A stretch of DNA of 64,000 nt from Mucilaginibacter xinganensis (GTDB lineage Bacteria > Bacteroidota > Bacteroidia > Sphingobacteriales > Sphingobacteriaceae). Below are positions 8,204-16,617 of this stretch, piece by piece. The translations under genes and the position numbers were made by a program. Where the stretch lies: the NCBI GenBank assembly GCA_026225055.1, contig JAMFSA010000248.1:75137-139136 (forward strand), read 5' to 3'. The notes beneath the pieces were generated by a model that was given only the letters and a program-made list of their open reading frames with translations, made no database searches and was not told where the DNA came from. Within the stretch, counting starts at the first letter, position 1; the number at the start of each line of letters is the position of its first letter.

Positions 8204-8376
8204 GTACCCCGATACAAAATATCCCGCGATAAACTACCGGGGGACAATGTTCCGGGAGCGCACTTACTAAAGTATCCCGTAACAAAATACCAGGGAATAA
8301 AATACCGGGAGATAATCTCTCCCGCTGCAAAATAGCACGGGATAATATATCCCGGTAGAAAATCTCTCCCTTATGA
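8204..8376. repeat. 15-bp periodic repeat array, putative oriT
   Basis: Eleven degenerate 15-bp units occupy 8204-8263 (four units) and 8272-8376 (seven units, the last running into the relaxase start codon at 8373), with an 8-bp gap at 8264-8271. Examples are GTATCCCGTAACAAA (8272-8286), ATACCGGGAGATAAT (8302-8316) and ATATCCCGGTAGAAA (8347-8361). The core is CCCG in some units and its complement CGGG in others, with A/T-rich flanks in a fixed phase. The position directly upstream of the relaxase suggests an origin of transfer or a relaxosome-binding array. Confidence 0.75.
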
Positions 8377-9671
8377 TTGTAAAGATTATCCCGGCTACAA
8401 AAAATTCAGCCTCATTTCCTGCCGTCGGCTATAATACCGGCAAGCTGGATAAAAACAAAGGGGAACTGATGAAAGTGTCCGGGTTTGGATCATTGGAGGG
8501 CTTGCAGCAATGGCGGCCTGAAGATTACCGGAATTATTTAAAAGCGGTATCTGCCACCAATAAAGCCATCAAACAGCCACAGTTTCACGCCGTCATTTCT
8601 GCTGAAGGCAAGAGCCATGATAAACACCAGCTGACCGAAATAGCCGCCAAATGGCTTACCGCCATGGGTTACGGCGATCAGCCCTATATGCTGGTCTTTC
8701 ATAAGGATACGAAGAATAATCATATCCATATCGTCGCCACGCGGGTAAACAAGCACGGCAGAAAGATCAACGATTCCTTTGAAAACATCCGCGCGCAAAA
8801 GCACCTCAACCAAATTTTAGGCATCGATGAGCAGCATAGTGCCAGGCAGGATATTGCGAACGCTTTGTCTTATGCTTACAGCACTAAAGCCCAGTTCATG
8901 ATGATCCTGGAGAGCCGTGGCTATACTTTAAAAGAAGAGGAAGGCAGACTGATGGTGTTCAAATTTGGCCATAAGCAGGGCGAAATTAATTTGAACCAGC
9001 TGCAATTTGCCGCGCCAACGCCGGAAAGACTTGACCAGTTAAAAGCCATTTTTCATAAATATGCGGCGGTTCACGATACCTCCTTACAGCCCAAAATATT
9101 TCCCGGCCAGCAAAAACCGCATGGTTTTACTTCGGGTTTTGCCACTTACCTGAAAGAGAAGCACGGCCTGGAATTATTGTTCCACGCGTCCGGCGATAAG
9201 CCACCATACGGCTATTCGGTCCTTGATCACGCCGGCAAAGCGGTATTTAAAGGCGGGGAGATCATGCCGTTGAAATCAATGCTCGCCAAACAGGCAACCG
9301 AAAAACCGGGCGCTGAAGAGGAAGTCTGGAAGGAGCAGGATTTCAATAAAGATACCAAAGCTTATTACTCGGCGCTTTTAAAAGCAGCGCTCTATAATTA
9401 TCCTGACCTGGCGCAGGGCCTGCGGCACCAGGGGCTTGACCTTTTATTTGACGGCGAAGGGTTCTTCCTGTCTGATCCTCATAACTCATTTTGCAGCAAT
9501 GCCGCTGATTTGCTGAGTGAAAAACAGTATAACCATTTGGTACGAGCATTTCATCAACTGACCGAGATGCTGCAGGAAGCTGAACAGCAACCCATAATCA
9601 TCAGCATCGCCGGTGATGTGGACGACGAGGCCACGCATGGCCGCAAACGGCGGCGGAATAAAAACAGATAA
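8373..9671 (+). CDS. mobA: MobA/VirD2-family relaxase
   Basis: A 432-residue relaxase, the enzyme that nicks oriT and covalently leads the transferred strand. The N-terminal domain shows a candidate catalytic tyrosine (Y20 in PAVGYNTGK) and the metal-binding histidine motif NNHIHIVATRV (H117, H119) after QFHAVISAEG. The C-terminal half is probably a DNA-handling region and ends in a very basic tail (HGRKRRRNKNR). The repeat array abuts its start. The ParA-like traA follows 11 bp downstream. Confidence 0.9.
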   Translation: MIVKIIPATKNSASFPAVGYNTGKLDKNKGELMKVSGFGSLEGLQQWRPEDYRNYLKAVSATNKAIKQPQFHAVISAEGKSHDKHQLTEIAAKWLTAMGYGDQPYMLVFHKDTKNNHIHIVATRVNKHGRKINDSFENIRAQKHLNQILGIDEQHSARQDIANALSYAYSTKAQFMMILESRGYTLKEEEGRLMVFKFGHKQGEINLNQLQFAAPTPERLDQLKAIFHKYAAVHDTSLQPKIFPGQQKPHGFTSGFATYLKEKHGLELLFHASGDKPPYGYSVLDHAGKAVFKGGEIMPLKSMLAKQATEKPGAEEEVWKEQDFNKDTKAYYSALLKAALYNYPDLAQGLRHQGLDLLFDGEGFFLSDPHNSFCSNAADLLSEKQYNHLVRAFHQLTEMLQEAEQQPIIISIAGDVDDEATHGRKRRRNKNR

Positions 9672-9682
9672 ATCAACAATTT

Positions 9683-10315
9683 ATGATCATTATTATCGGC
9701 AACCAAAAGGGTGGCGCTGGAAAAAGTACGCTTACTTTATTACTCGCCAATTATTTAACCCTGGCTAAAAAATGTAAGGTCACCGTCATTGACAGTGATT
9801 ACCAGCAATCGCTTTCACAGAAATACGAAAAGGCAAAACTACTGGAGAACCCGGAATTGTATGAAGTAATTGCCGCCGGTTTAGAAGACTTCCCGGTAAT
9901 GTACGAGGTGTTTTCGGTCAATAAAAAAGAGATCGTGCTGATAGACTTGCCGGGTAAACTGGATGATGACGGCCTCATCCCGATCTTTAAATCAGCGGAT
10001 CTCGTCATTTGTCCTTTCGCCTATGATGAGTTCAGCTTTGAATCCACCATCCTGTTTTCGGTGGTGCTGCGGCAGATCAGCCCGCAGCTGCCCATCAGGT
10101 ACATTCCTAACCGCATCAAGGCCAATGTCAGGTACGAAACACAAAAAGAGGTGGACGAACAACTGTCGAAGTTTGGTGAAGTAACAGATGCCGTTGCCGA
10201 CCGCATCGACTTCCAGCGGGTCAATACCCTGCAAACCCCCTTGTCGGTTTACCCGCTGGTGATTTCCGTTTTTGAAAAAATCTTCAAAGAACATATTAAA
10301 CCCATCATTACATGA
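9683..10315 (+). CDS. traA: ParA-family ATPase, TraA of the conjugation operon
   Basis: A 210-residue ParA/MinD-type ATPase with the deviant Walker A motif GNQKGGAGKST at residues 6-16 and a Walker B-like ...IVLIDLPGKLDDDG near residues 88-100. In Bacteroidetes conjugative elements such a protein (TraA) starts the tra operon and may position the element or the transfer machine. The start of the next gene overlaps its end by four bases (ATGA), indicating translational coupling. Confidence 0.85.
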   Translation: MIIIIGNQKGGAGKSTLTLLLANYLTLAKKCKVTVIDSDYQQSLSQKYEKAKLLENPELYEVIAAGLEDFPVMYEVFSVNKKEIVLIDLPGKLDDDGLIPIFKSADLVICPFAYDEFSFESTILFSVVLRQISPQLPIRYIPNRIKANVRYETQKEVDEQLSKFGEVTDAVADRIDFQRVNTLQTPLSVYPLVISVFEKIFKEHIKPIIT

Positions 10316-10641
10316 ACGAGATCAAAACGCTGGCAGACCAGTTGCGGAGCCGCATGGCCAAACCCGATACACCGGAAGTAGTCAAACCTAAAAAGAAAAG
10401 TACAAAGCCGGCGATCACTCCGCCCATCGTTGAGCTGATACGCGGCTATGATATCAAAGACCATGACAGTATGGTCCATGTACGCTTCGACCGCCAAACC
10501 GCCCAGATGCTCCATCACTTCAAAATGGCGACGGGTGTTGAAGTGACCCGGCTGATCTCTTATTCGGTAGCCCAGCTTTTGGAGCGGCACCCGGAAATCA
10601 AATTTATTATTAAAGAACACTTAGAAAACTTCGGACTATGA
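10312..10641 (+). CDS. Small transfer-operon protein, first of a tandem paralogous pair
   Basis: A 109-residue protein. The basic, Pro-rich N-terminus (residues 1-45) is followed by a domain shared with the next gene: IRGYDIKDHDSMVHVRFDRQ, then TGVEVTRLISYSVAQLLERHPEIK. The pattern (a short basic strand, then two helices) suggests a ribbon-helix-helix DNA-binding protein. This is consistent with a ParB-like or regulatory partner of traA. It overlaps both neighbours by four bases. Function unproven. Confidence 0.65.
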   Translation: MNEIKTLADQLRSRMAKPDTPEVVKPKKKSTKPAITPPIVELIRGYDIKDHDSMVHVRFDRQTAQMLHHFKMATGVEVTRLISYSVAQLLERHPEIKFIIKEHLENFGL

Positions 10642-10898
10642 GCTGGAAATTTTTTCGCGGCAAACGCGACCCGGTTTACGACGAGATCCTCGACCGCATC
10701 AAAGGTTATGACAACAGTAATCATAAAACGCTGATCCACGCACGCCTGGACGAGCGTACCGCTGCTAATCTGAGCCAGCTGAAGCTGGCAACCGGTATCG
10801 AGATTCAAAAGATCGTCGCCTTCTCCATCAGCGAGCTGCTCCGGCAGCATCCTGAACTTAAAACCATCATCAAAGACTTTTTAGCAACCATTAATTAA
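10638..10898 (+). CDS. Small transfer-operon protein, second of a tandem paralogous pair
   Basis: An 86-residue protein whose whole length corresponds to the C-terminal domain of the preceding gene (IKGYDNSNHKTLIHARLDER, TGIEIQKIVAFSISELLRQHPELK). It probably arose by tandem duplication. A ribbon-helix-helix-like fold is likely. The next gene starts one base after its stop. Confidence 0.65.
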   Translation: MSWKFFRGKRDPVYDEILDRIKGYDNSNHKTLIHARLDERTAANLSQLKLATGIEIQKIVAFSISELLRQHPELKTIIKDFLATIN

Positions 10899-10899
10899 T

Positions 10900-11193
10900 A
10901 TGAACTGGATACACTTTTTACTATGGGTGGCCGGGCTGTACACCTTGTATTACCTGGCCGTGATCACGATTGACGTTGCCGGGGGCAACAGCACCCCGGC
11001 AGCAACATCACTGATGCATGAACTGACCTTTTCAGAAAAGATACAAACGCAAAAGATGGAGCATCAGCCAGCGGAAGCGGCCCCGGCTGCGACCGGTCCT
11101 GCGGTGATCGCCTCCGGCGGCGTACCGATCAAGGAACTCTTCAGCCTTGCCCGGAAGGAACTGATCGTTTACACAAAATCAGTAAGCTACTGA
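10900..11193 (+). CDS. Small membrane protein of the transfer operon
   Basis: A 97-residue protein with one N-terminal transmembrane helix (residues about 5-24, FLLWVAGLYTLYYLAVITI), an Ala/Pro/Gly-rich linker and a short conserved-looking tail (PIKELFSLARKELIVYTKS). No family is recognised. Its stop overlaps the start of the following TraE-like gene, so it belongs to the operon. Confidence 0.6.
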   Translation: MNWIHFLLWVAGLYTLYYLAVITIDVAGGNSTPAATSLMHELTFSEKIQTQKMEHQPAEAAPAATGPAVIASGGVPIKELFSLARKELIVYTKSVSY

Positions 11194-11486
11194 TGATGCG
11201 GTTTATCCTGACGGGCTGTTTGCTGCTGGCAGCAATAACAGTTATGGCCCAGCCCGGCCTCAACGAAATGCAGCAGGCGCAGCAGGATCTCACTTCTTCC
11301 TTTTTTTCCGCGCTGGACTGTGCGCTGGTCCTTGCTGCCATCTTCGGGATTTTGGGCGCGGTACGCATCTACCATAACTGGCAGATGGGGCATCCCCGGA
11401 TAGACCAGGCGGTGGCCGGATGGTTTTTCGCCGCATTATTCATGGTGCTGGCCGGCGCGTTCCTGCGGGCTGTTTTCGGCATCTGA
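11193..11486 (+). CDS. traE: TraE-like membrane protein (DUF4134), copy 1
   Basis: A 97-residue protein with a signal-like first helix ending at VMAQ, then two transmembrane helices (ALVLAAIFGILGAVRIY and WFFAALFMVLAGAFLRAVFG). Length and the G-A-V-R-I-Y-x-x-W motif match DUF4134, the TraE pilin- or channel-like component (VirB2/3 position) of Bacteroidetes type IV secretion. A second copy follows at 11584. The start could also be the next Met at 11196. Confidence 0.8.
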   Translation: MMRFILTGCLLLAAITVMAQPGLNEMQQAQQDLTSSFFSALDCALVLAAIFGILGAVRIYHNWQMGHPRIDQAVAGWFFAALFMVLAGAFLRAVFGI

Positions 11487-11494
11487 TCCTTCTG

Positions 11495-11575
11495 CAATTT
11501 AATACCCCAAATAACCCGGCGGTTCTCCCGGCAGTCCGGGAGGCCGCCAATTTTTAATCAACAATTTAATACCCC
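11495..11575 (+). promoter_or_regulatory. Attenuator-like hairpin flanked by 14-bp direct repeats
   Basis: Between the two traE copies a stem GGCGG/CCGCC (11518-11522, 11544-11548) continues as CTCCCGG/CCGGGAG (11525-11531, 11536-11542) around a CAGT loop and is followed by TTTTT (11551-11555). The sequence CAATTTAATACCCC occurs on both sides (11495-11508 and 11562-11575). It looks like an intra-operon terminator or attenuator that could set the dose of downstream tra genes. Confidence 0.6.
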
Positions 11576-11583
11576 TATTTTTC

Positions 11584-11892
11584 ATGAACAAAATGAAACG
11601 TATCTGGGCCACAGCCGTGCTGTCGGTCCTGGGCATGGCCTCTGCCTTTGCCCAAAATGGTGTAACCGGTATCAATACCGCGACCACTACACTAAAAACC
11701 TATGTTGACCCGGTGACCAACATCGCCTTAGTGATCGGCGGTATTGTCGGCATTGTCGGCGCGATCCGGGTTTACTCGAAATGGAACTCGGGCGACCAGG
11801 ACATTAACAAGGAGTTAATGGGCTGGGGCGGCAGTTGCGTATTCCTTGTGGTATCCGCGCTGATCATCAAAGCATTCTTCGGCCTGACCTAA
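11584..11892 (+). CDS. traE: TraE-like membrane protein (DUF4134), copy 2
   Basis: A 102-residue protein with a signal peptide (ending ASAFAQ) and two hydrophobic segments (IALVIGGIVGIVGAIRVYSKW and GSCVFLVVSALIIKAFFG). It is clearly paralogous to the preceding copy through the G-A-I-R-V-Y-x-K-W pattern and is the more canonical TraE. It is the likely pilin/VirB2-type subunit. Its stop overlaps the start of traF by one base. Confidence 0.85.
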   Translation: MNKMKRIWATAVLSVLGMASAFAQNGVTGINTATTTLKTYVDPVTNIALVIGGIVGIVGAIRVYSKWNSGDQDINKELMGWGGSCVFLVVSALIIKAFFGLT

Positions 11893-12188
11893 TGGCGAAA
11901 AGGTTTGCAGTATATAAGGGGCTTCAAAAGCCCCTTATATTCCGGGGCTTTCGTGGAAAATTCATCTACTGGGGCCTGGGCTCCTTACTGGCAGGACTGG
12001 TGCTGGGCGCTTTGACGATGTCGCTGGTCAATATGTGGCTGGGCGCAATAGTCCTTGTTGGCAGTATTGTCGGCGGCCTGCTTTATATCGCGGGCAGGCA
12101 AAAGAAAGGGCTGCACGATAAAGCGAGGGCAAAGGGAATTTATATTATTCATCACATCAATCATTATGGCCGCAAAAAATACATTTAA
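11892..12188 (+). CDS. traF: TraF-like membrane protein (DUF4133)
   Basis: A 98-residue protein (MAKRFAVYKGLQKPLIFRGF) with two transmembrane helices around residues 25-65. This is the DUF4133/TraF family (VirB3 position), which sits before the TraG ATPase in Bacteroidetes conjugation operons. The ATG at 11892 is chosen because it follows the traE stop directly and gives the family N-terminus. A 13-bp perfect hairpin lies inside codons 7-16. Its end overlaps the start of traG by 23 bp. Confidence 0.85.
   Translation: MAKRFAVYKGLQKPLIFRGFRGKFIYWGLGSLLAGLVLGALTMSLVNMWLGAIVLVGSIVGGLLYIAGRQKKGLHDKARAKGIYIIHHINHYGRKKYI
11912..11940 (+). promoter_or_regulatory. 13-bp perfect hairpin within the start of traF
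   Basis: ATATAAGGGGCTT (11912-11924), loop CAA, and the exact complement (11928-11940) lie in codons 7-16 of traF. There is no U-tract after it, so it is more likely an RNA-stability or translation element than a terminator. Confidence 0.6.
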
Positions 12189-14616
12189 AATGCCCTATGC
12201 CGGTGTGGATAAAGGCGGGGATTACGACCTGCTGATCGGGCTTGGCGGGGAATGTTCGGTGATTATCAAAATGACCAACCCGATTATCCGCTATGCTGCA
12301 TCGGCGGAAGCTTATGACGAGTTTCACAGTTTATTGATCAATATCGTCAAAGTTTTAGGTGACGGTTACATCCTGCAAAAACAGGATATCATCAGCAAAT
12401 CAACATATCCTTCTAAAAAGGCGGAAGCCTATTTACAGCAAAAATATAATGACCATTTCGCGGGGCGCGATTTCCAGGAGGTATCTACTTACCTGACCAT
12501 CACCATGCAGGTCAGAAAAGGCACCTTTTATGTTTTTGACGCAAAAGCCTTGAGCGAGTTCAGGCAAACAGTTGGTAAAGTCACCGACATCCTGAAAGCA
12601 GCCCGGACAGCGCCCGTTATTTTAAAAGAGCAGGAAATTAACTTACTCGTTTTACAGGTACTGAGTATGAATTTTGGGCGGGAGGCTTTATCGCTGAACC
12701 ATCTTTCGCCTTCGGATATGGATATTAAAATGGGGGATCGCAGTACCCGCTGCCTCAACCTGGTGAATATTGACACTATCGACCTGCCGCAAAATGTAGG
12801 TACGCATATCGAGCTGAATGACAAGGACAGTATGAGCGGTTTCCCGGTGGACTTTTTAGCATTCCTGTTTAAGGTTCCGGGATTTGACAGTATTTTATTT
12901 AACCAGGTAATTGAGATTCCCAACCAGGTCATGACGCTAAAAAAACTGGAGCTGAAGAAAAAAAGGCATTCCGGTATTCCTGACCCGGCTAATACGCTGT
13001 GTATGGAAGACATAGACTTACTGCTCACGGATGTTGCACGGGAAAATCAGCTGCTGGTCAACTGCCACTTTAATATTTTGCTCACTGCGGCAAACGAGCA
13101 TATCCAAAAGGCGGCAAATTTTATGGAAAGCGCCTTATTTGCCCTTGGGATTATTGCCAACAAGAATGCCTATAACCAGCTGGAGCTGTTCCGGACGGCA
13201 TTGCCCGGCAACGCCATCGAACTGAAAAATTACGACTGGTTCCTGACCACCTGTGACGCGGCGCTTTGCTTTTTCTTTAAGGAGGCGCTGCCGGTGGATG
13301 AACCTTCAGATTTCCTGGTACGGTTCACTGACCGGCAGGGCGTGCCCGTCAGTATCGACGTTTCCGACCTGCCCATGCGGACCGGGCGGATCAATAACCG
13401 CAATAAATTTGTGTTAGGCCCGAGCGGAAGCGGCAAGTCGTTTTTTATGAACGCCCTCGTGGAGCAGTATCTATTGTACAATATGGATGTGGTCATCGTC
13501 GATGTCGGGCATTCCTATTCGGGTCTATGCGCTTACTATAAGGGCAAGTACATTACCTATACCGAGGAGAAACCGATTACGATGAATCCCTTCGCGATGC
13601 CGGCGAATGAGTATAATATTGAGAAGAAAGATTTTTTAATTACGCTGGTCGCGCTTTTATGGAAGGGTGCTGACGGTGTATTAAACAATGTCGAAAGAGA
13701 CGTGCTTTCCAGTGTGATCAGCGCTTATTATGTCAAAAACTTCCAGCTGGAGAACCCGGAACTGAACTTTAATACCTTTTATGATTTTGCGCTGGAAAAG
13801 GTGCCGGAGATTAAAAAGGAAGAAAGTATCCCGTTTGAACTGGATGAATTTCGCTACGTCCTAAAGAAGTTTTACAGGGGCGGCGAATACCAGGCGATTT
13901 TAAATGAAGCAGCCGATCAGTCCCTGTTCTCCGAACAATTCGTGGTCTACGAAATTGACAATGTACAGAATAACAAAATTTTGTTCCCGATAGTTACGCT
14001 GATCATCATGGATGTGTTCATCCAAAAAATGCGGCACCGCAAGCACCACCGGAAAGCAATCATCCTGGAAGAAGCCTGGAAGGCGCTTGCCTCACCGATC
14101 ATGGCAAACTTCCTGCTGTATTTAAATAAGACCGTACGGAAATTCTGGGGCGAAATTATCGAAGTGACACAGGAACTGGGGGATATCCTCGGCAATCCAA
14201 TCGTCAAAGACAGTATTATCAGTAACTCAGATACCATCATCTTACTGGATCAGGCCAAGTTCAAGGAGAACTACAAAGAGATTGCAGCTTTATTGTCCAT
14301 TTCAGCTACCGAGCAGCGGAAAATATTTTCCATTAACCAGCTGGACAACAAGGAAAGCCGGTCACCCTTCAAGGAATTTTATATGCGGCGGGGCCAGGTA
14401 GGCGAGGTTTATGGCGTGGAAGTTTCCCTGTTCCAGTATTTGTGTTATACCACCGAAAAGCCGGAAAAATCTGCCGTTGAAGTTTATGTTCAGCAGTATG
14501 GTTCTTATCCCAAAGGACTCGATGCCTTTACAGCCGATTTGCAGGAAAGCAAAGCTACGCTGGGCGAATTTGTAAGCCGGGTCAATAAAGCCGGGAAACC
14601 TATTTATTTAAACTAA
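12166..14616 (+). CDS. traG: TraG, VirB4-type conjugation ATPase
   Basis: An 816-residue AAA-type ATPase that powers assembly and substrate movement in the type IV secretion system. Walker A GPSGSGKS is at residues 418-425 and Walker B AIILEEAW at 631-638. The N-terminal half is the usual VirB4 membrane-associated domain (FKMPYAGVDKGGDYDLLIG, then a long mixed region). The ATG at 12166 is preferred because the upstream in-frame extension only overlaps traF. It is the core gene of the T4SS. Confidence 0.93.
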   Translation: MAAKNTFKMPYAGVDKGGDYDLLIGLGGECSVIIKMTNPIIRYAASAEAYDEFHSLLINIVKVLGDGYILQKQDIISKSTYPSKKAEAYLQQKYNDHFAGRDFQEVSTYLTITMQVRKGTFYVFDAKALSEFRQTVGKVTDILKAARTAPVILKEQEINLLVLQVLSMNFGREALSLNHLSPSDMDIKMGDRSTRCLNLVNIDTIDLPQNVGTHIELNDKDSMSGFPVDFLAFLFKVPGFDSILFNQVIEIPNQVMTLKKLELKKKRHSGIPDPANTLCMEDIDLLLTDVARENQLLVNCHFNILLTAANEHIQKAANFMESALFALGIIANKNAYNQLELFRTALPGNAIELKNYDWFLTTCDAALCFFFKEALPVDEPSDFLVRFTDRQGVPVSIDVSDLPMRTGRINNRNKFVLGPSGSGKSFFMNALVEQYLLYNMDVVIVDVGHSYSGLCAYYKGKYITYTEEKPITMNPFAMPANEYNIEKKDFLITLVALLWKGADGVLNNVERDVLSSVISAYYVKNFQLENPELNFNTFYDFALEKVPEIKKEESIPFELDEFRYVLKKFYRGGEYQAILNEAADQSLFSEQFVVYEIDNVQNNKILFPIVTLIIMDVFIQKMRHRKHHRKAIILEEAWKALASPIMANFLLYLNKTVRKFWGEIIEVTQELGDILGNPIVKDSIISNSDTIILLDQAKFKENYKEIAALLSISATEQRKIFSINQLDNKESRSPFKEFYMRRGQVGEVYGVEVSLFQYLCYTTEKPEKSAVEVYVQQYGSYPKGLDAFTADLQESKATLGEFVSRVNKAGKPIYLN

Positions 14617-14621
14617 CCGAT

Positions 14622-15290
14622 ATGAAAAAGACAATTTATCTGCTACTTATGCTTTGCTGTATTTTAAAGCTGGCAAACGCCCAGGAAGTCGTCGTCGATC
14701 CAACGACCTCCGCCGCTATTGCGGTTAATGCTGCGGTCATTAACGGGCAAATGAATACTACCAATAATAACCTGAGCCTGATCCAGAAAGGACAGCTTGC
14801 CGTAACCGGCCAGTTAACCATTGCCAATACCTTGCAGAATGACATTTATAAAGGCCTTAGCCAGGTGGCTTCGGTGATCAGTAACCTGGAATCCATCAAG
14901 CAGATCACCGAATGCGGCGCTGATATCATCAGCGATGTCGAGCAATCGGAAAAACTGGCGCAAGCTGACCCGGTACTGCTGTTATTTGCAGAGCAGGGGG
15001 CCCGTGAATTTGAAACCCGCTCGGTTGCACTGGCCGGCGATGTATCCGCTTTCGTACTGCAATCAGGTGGAAATAATTTAATGGACGCCGGCGAAAGGGG
15101 AAAACTGCTGAACCATATTGAAAGCCAGATGCAGGTTTTGCGCGGCATATCTTACGGGATGCAGCGGGCGATGTACTGGGCCAAAATGCGCGGCATTTTC
15201 CAGTCGCTTAATCCCTGGGCGACCTGGCAGAACGAGGATAAGCAAATCGCCCTCAGTGTTTTGAACAACGCTAAATATCTAAAGCAATGA
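14622..15290 (+). CDS. Secreted VirB5-like transfer protein, paralogue 1
   Basis: A 222-residue protein with a clear signal peptide (ending ANAQ), then a largely helical body. The C-terminal GISYGMQRAMYWAKMRGIFQ and NNAKYLKQ recur in the gene at 15943 and, more weakly, at 15287, so the three are paralogues. A periplasmic helical protein at this place suggests a VirB5/TrbJ-like pilus-tip or assembly role. It overlaps the next gene by four bases. Confidence 0.65.
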   Translation: MKKTIYLLLMLCCILKLANAQEVVVDPTTSAAIAVNAAVINGQMNTTNNNLSLIQKGQLAVTGQLTIANTLQNDIYKGLSQVASVISNLESIKQITECGADIISDVEQSEKLAQADPVLLLFAEQGAREFETRSVALAGDVSAFVLQSGGNNLMDAGERGKLLNHIESQMQVLRGISYGMQRAMYWAKMRGIFQSLNPWATWQNEDKQIALSVLNNAKYLKQ

Positions 15291-15946
15291 AGCTCCTCCT
15301 AACGCTTTTTGCCTTAAGCTTTGCGCTTTCCGCTGTCGCACAGGAAAACACCATTGATATTGTCGGTATGCACCAGCTCATTGATGAATCGAAATCCGAA
15401 CATAAGGTACAGGTTGATGCAAAAAATCAGCAGGCGGTCAATACCACCAACGAAGCGGCAAACATGACCCTGCTTGCCAAGCTGAAGGATACCTACCGCA
15501 CCCTGCAGCACCGTTATAATACATTGGGAACCGCGATCACTGTCGCCGACATTGGTTTGGAAGGCGAGCCGATGGTCAGACAGATCATTAACTACCAGGG
15601 GCAGATCATGGAACTTGCTGAGAAAAACCCGGCGATAATTGCTTTGGGCTACCAGACGGAAATTGAGTTCGCCGAAAAAGCGGAAAGCCTGATCGGCTAC
15701 GTGGCCGGCCTGACTTTATCCATCGGCGACGTTAACCAGATGAAAGCATCCGACCGGAAAATGCTTTTCGATTATGTCATCCAGCAACTCAGCCGGATAC
15801 AGGAACTGGCGGGGAACATGCTGAACCTGTTGCAGTACAACAACCTGGCTGCCGTGCTGAAGGCCCTGAACCCTTTTCAAACCTTCATCGATCAGGATAA
15901 ATCCATTGCTAAAGACATAATTCAAAACGCAAAATACCTCAAATGA
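15287..15946 (+). CDS. Secreted VirB5-like transfer protein, paralogue 2
   Basis: A 219-residue protein with a signal peptide (ending AVAQ) and an all-helical body. The C-terminal ALNPFQTFIDQDKSIAKDII, then QNAKYLK, matches the ends of its neighbours. It overlaps both flanking genes by four bases (ATGA), so the three are translated as a coupled block. Probable periplasmic component of the transfer machine. Confidence 0.65.
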   Translation: MKLLLTLFALSFALSAVAQENTIDIVGMHQLIDESKSEHKVQVDAKNQQAVNTTNEAANMTLLAKLKDTYRTLQHRYNTLGTAITVADIGLEGEPMVRQIINYQGQIMELAEKNPAIIALGYQTEIEFAEKAESLIGYVAGLTLSIGDVNQMKASDRKMLFDYVIQQLSRIQELAGNMLNLLQYNNLAAVLKALNPFQTFIDQDKSIAKDIIQNAKYLK

Positions 15947-16614
15947 AAAAGACGCTTTTATTGTTCGCTTGCTGTTTTAGTAGTGCTTGCTGTTTTGCCC
16001 AAGAGGTCGTCTTCGACCCGCAGCATTTTTTAGCCGTTATGGAAAACGGCGCAACACGCACCAGTGCCGAGATCGCGCACAACCAGTACCTCTCTAAGAT
16101 CAATTCCAATCTCGACAATATCAATATCAATTTAAGCTCGGTCGTGCTGGCGCAAACCATTCTTTATAACGCGCTTTCCGATGTCAATTCGGCGCTGAAA
16201 GACGGCCTGGCCGTTAAAAACATGACGGTGCTCACCGCTGATATGATCAGCTATCTCGATCAATGCCTGGCGCTGGCCAAAGCGCAGCCTTATTTATTAT
16301 TGTTTGCCACCGGTATTGAAAATGAAATGCAGGTCAGGGCGATTGCGCTGGTCAGCGAGGTAACCGGTTTTGTGCTTAAAGAAGGCGGCAATGTGCTGGC
16401 TGATTATAATGCCCGCGACCAGTTACTGGCCAAAGTTACCCAGCAACTGGAAATTCTGAACAGCCTGGCCTACGGTGCCTGGCGGGCCATGTACTGGGCC
16501 AAAGAACAAGGCATCTTTGCCTCGGTCAATCCTTATGCCGCCTGGATCAACCATGACAAAACCTTCGTCGCACAGATCATCGGCAATGCCAAATACTTAA
16601 AATCAAATCCTTAA
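15943..16614 (+). CDS. Secreted VirB5-like transfer protein, paralogue 3
   Basis: A 223-residue protein with a signal peptide containing two cysteines (FACCFSSACCFAQ), so a lipoprotein is possible. Its end (LAYGAWRAMYWAKEQGIF, NPYAAWINHDKTF, GNAKYLK) is close to paralogue 1. Three base pairs separate it from the next gene. Probable periplasmic or outer-membrane-linked part of the T4SS. Confidence 0.65.
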   Translation: MKKTLLLFACCFSSACCFAQEVVFDPQHFLAVMENGATRTSAEIAHNQYLSKINSNLDNININLSSVVLAQTILYNALSDVNSALKDGLAVKNMTVLTADMISYLDQCLALAKAQPYLLLFATGIENEMQVRAIALVSEVTGFVLKEGGNVLADYNARDQLLAKVTQQLEILNSLAYGAWRAMYWAKEQGIFASVNPYAAWINHDKTFVAQIIGNAKYLKSNP

Positions 16615-16617
16615 ATC

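Noticed and set aside
7813..8247. 144-codon minus-strand ORF across mobC and the repeats
   Set aside because: Antisense to two better-supported genes and the repeat array; no recognisable domain.
8204..8376. Repeat array as CRISPR
   Set aside because: Units are 15 bp, contiguous and degenerate, with no spacers and no cas genes nearby.
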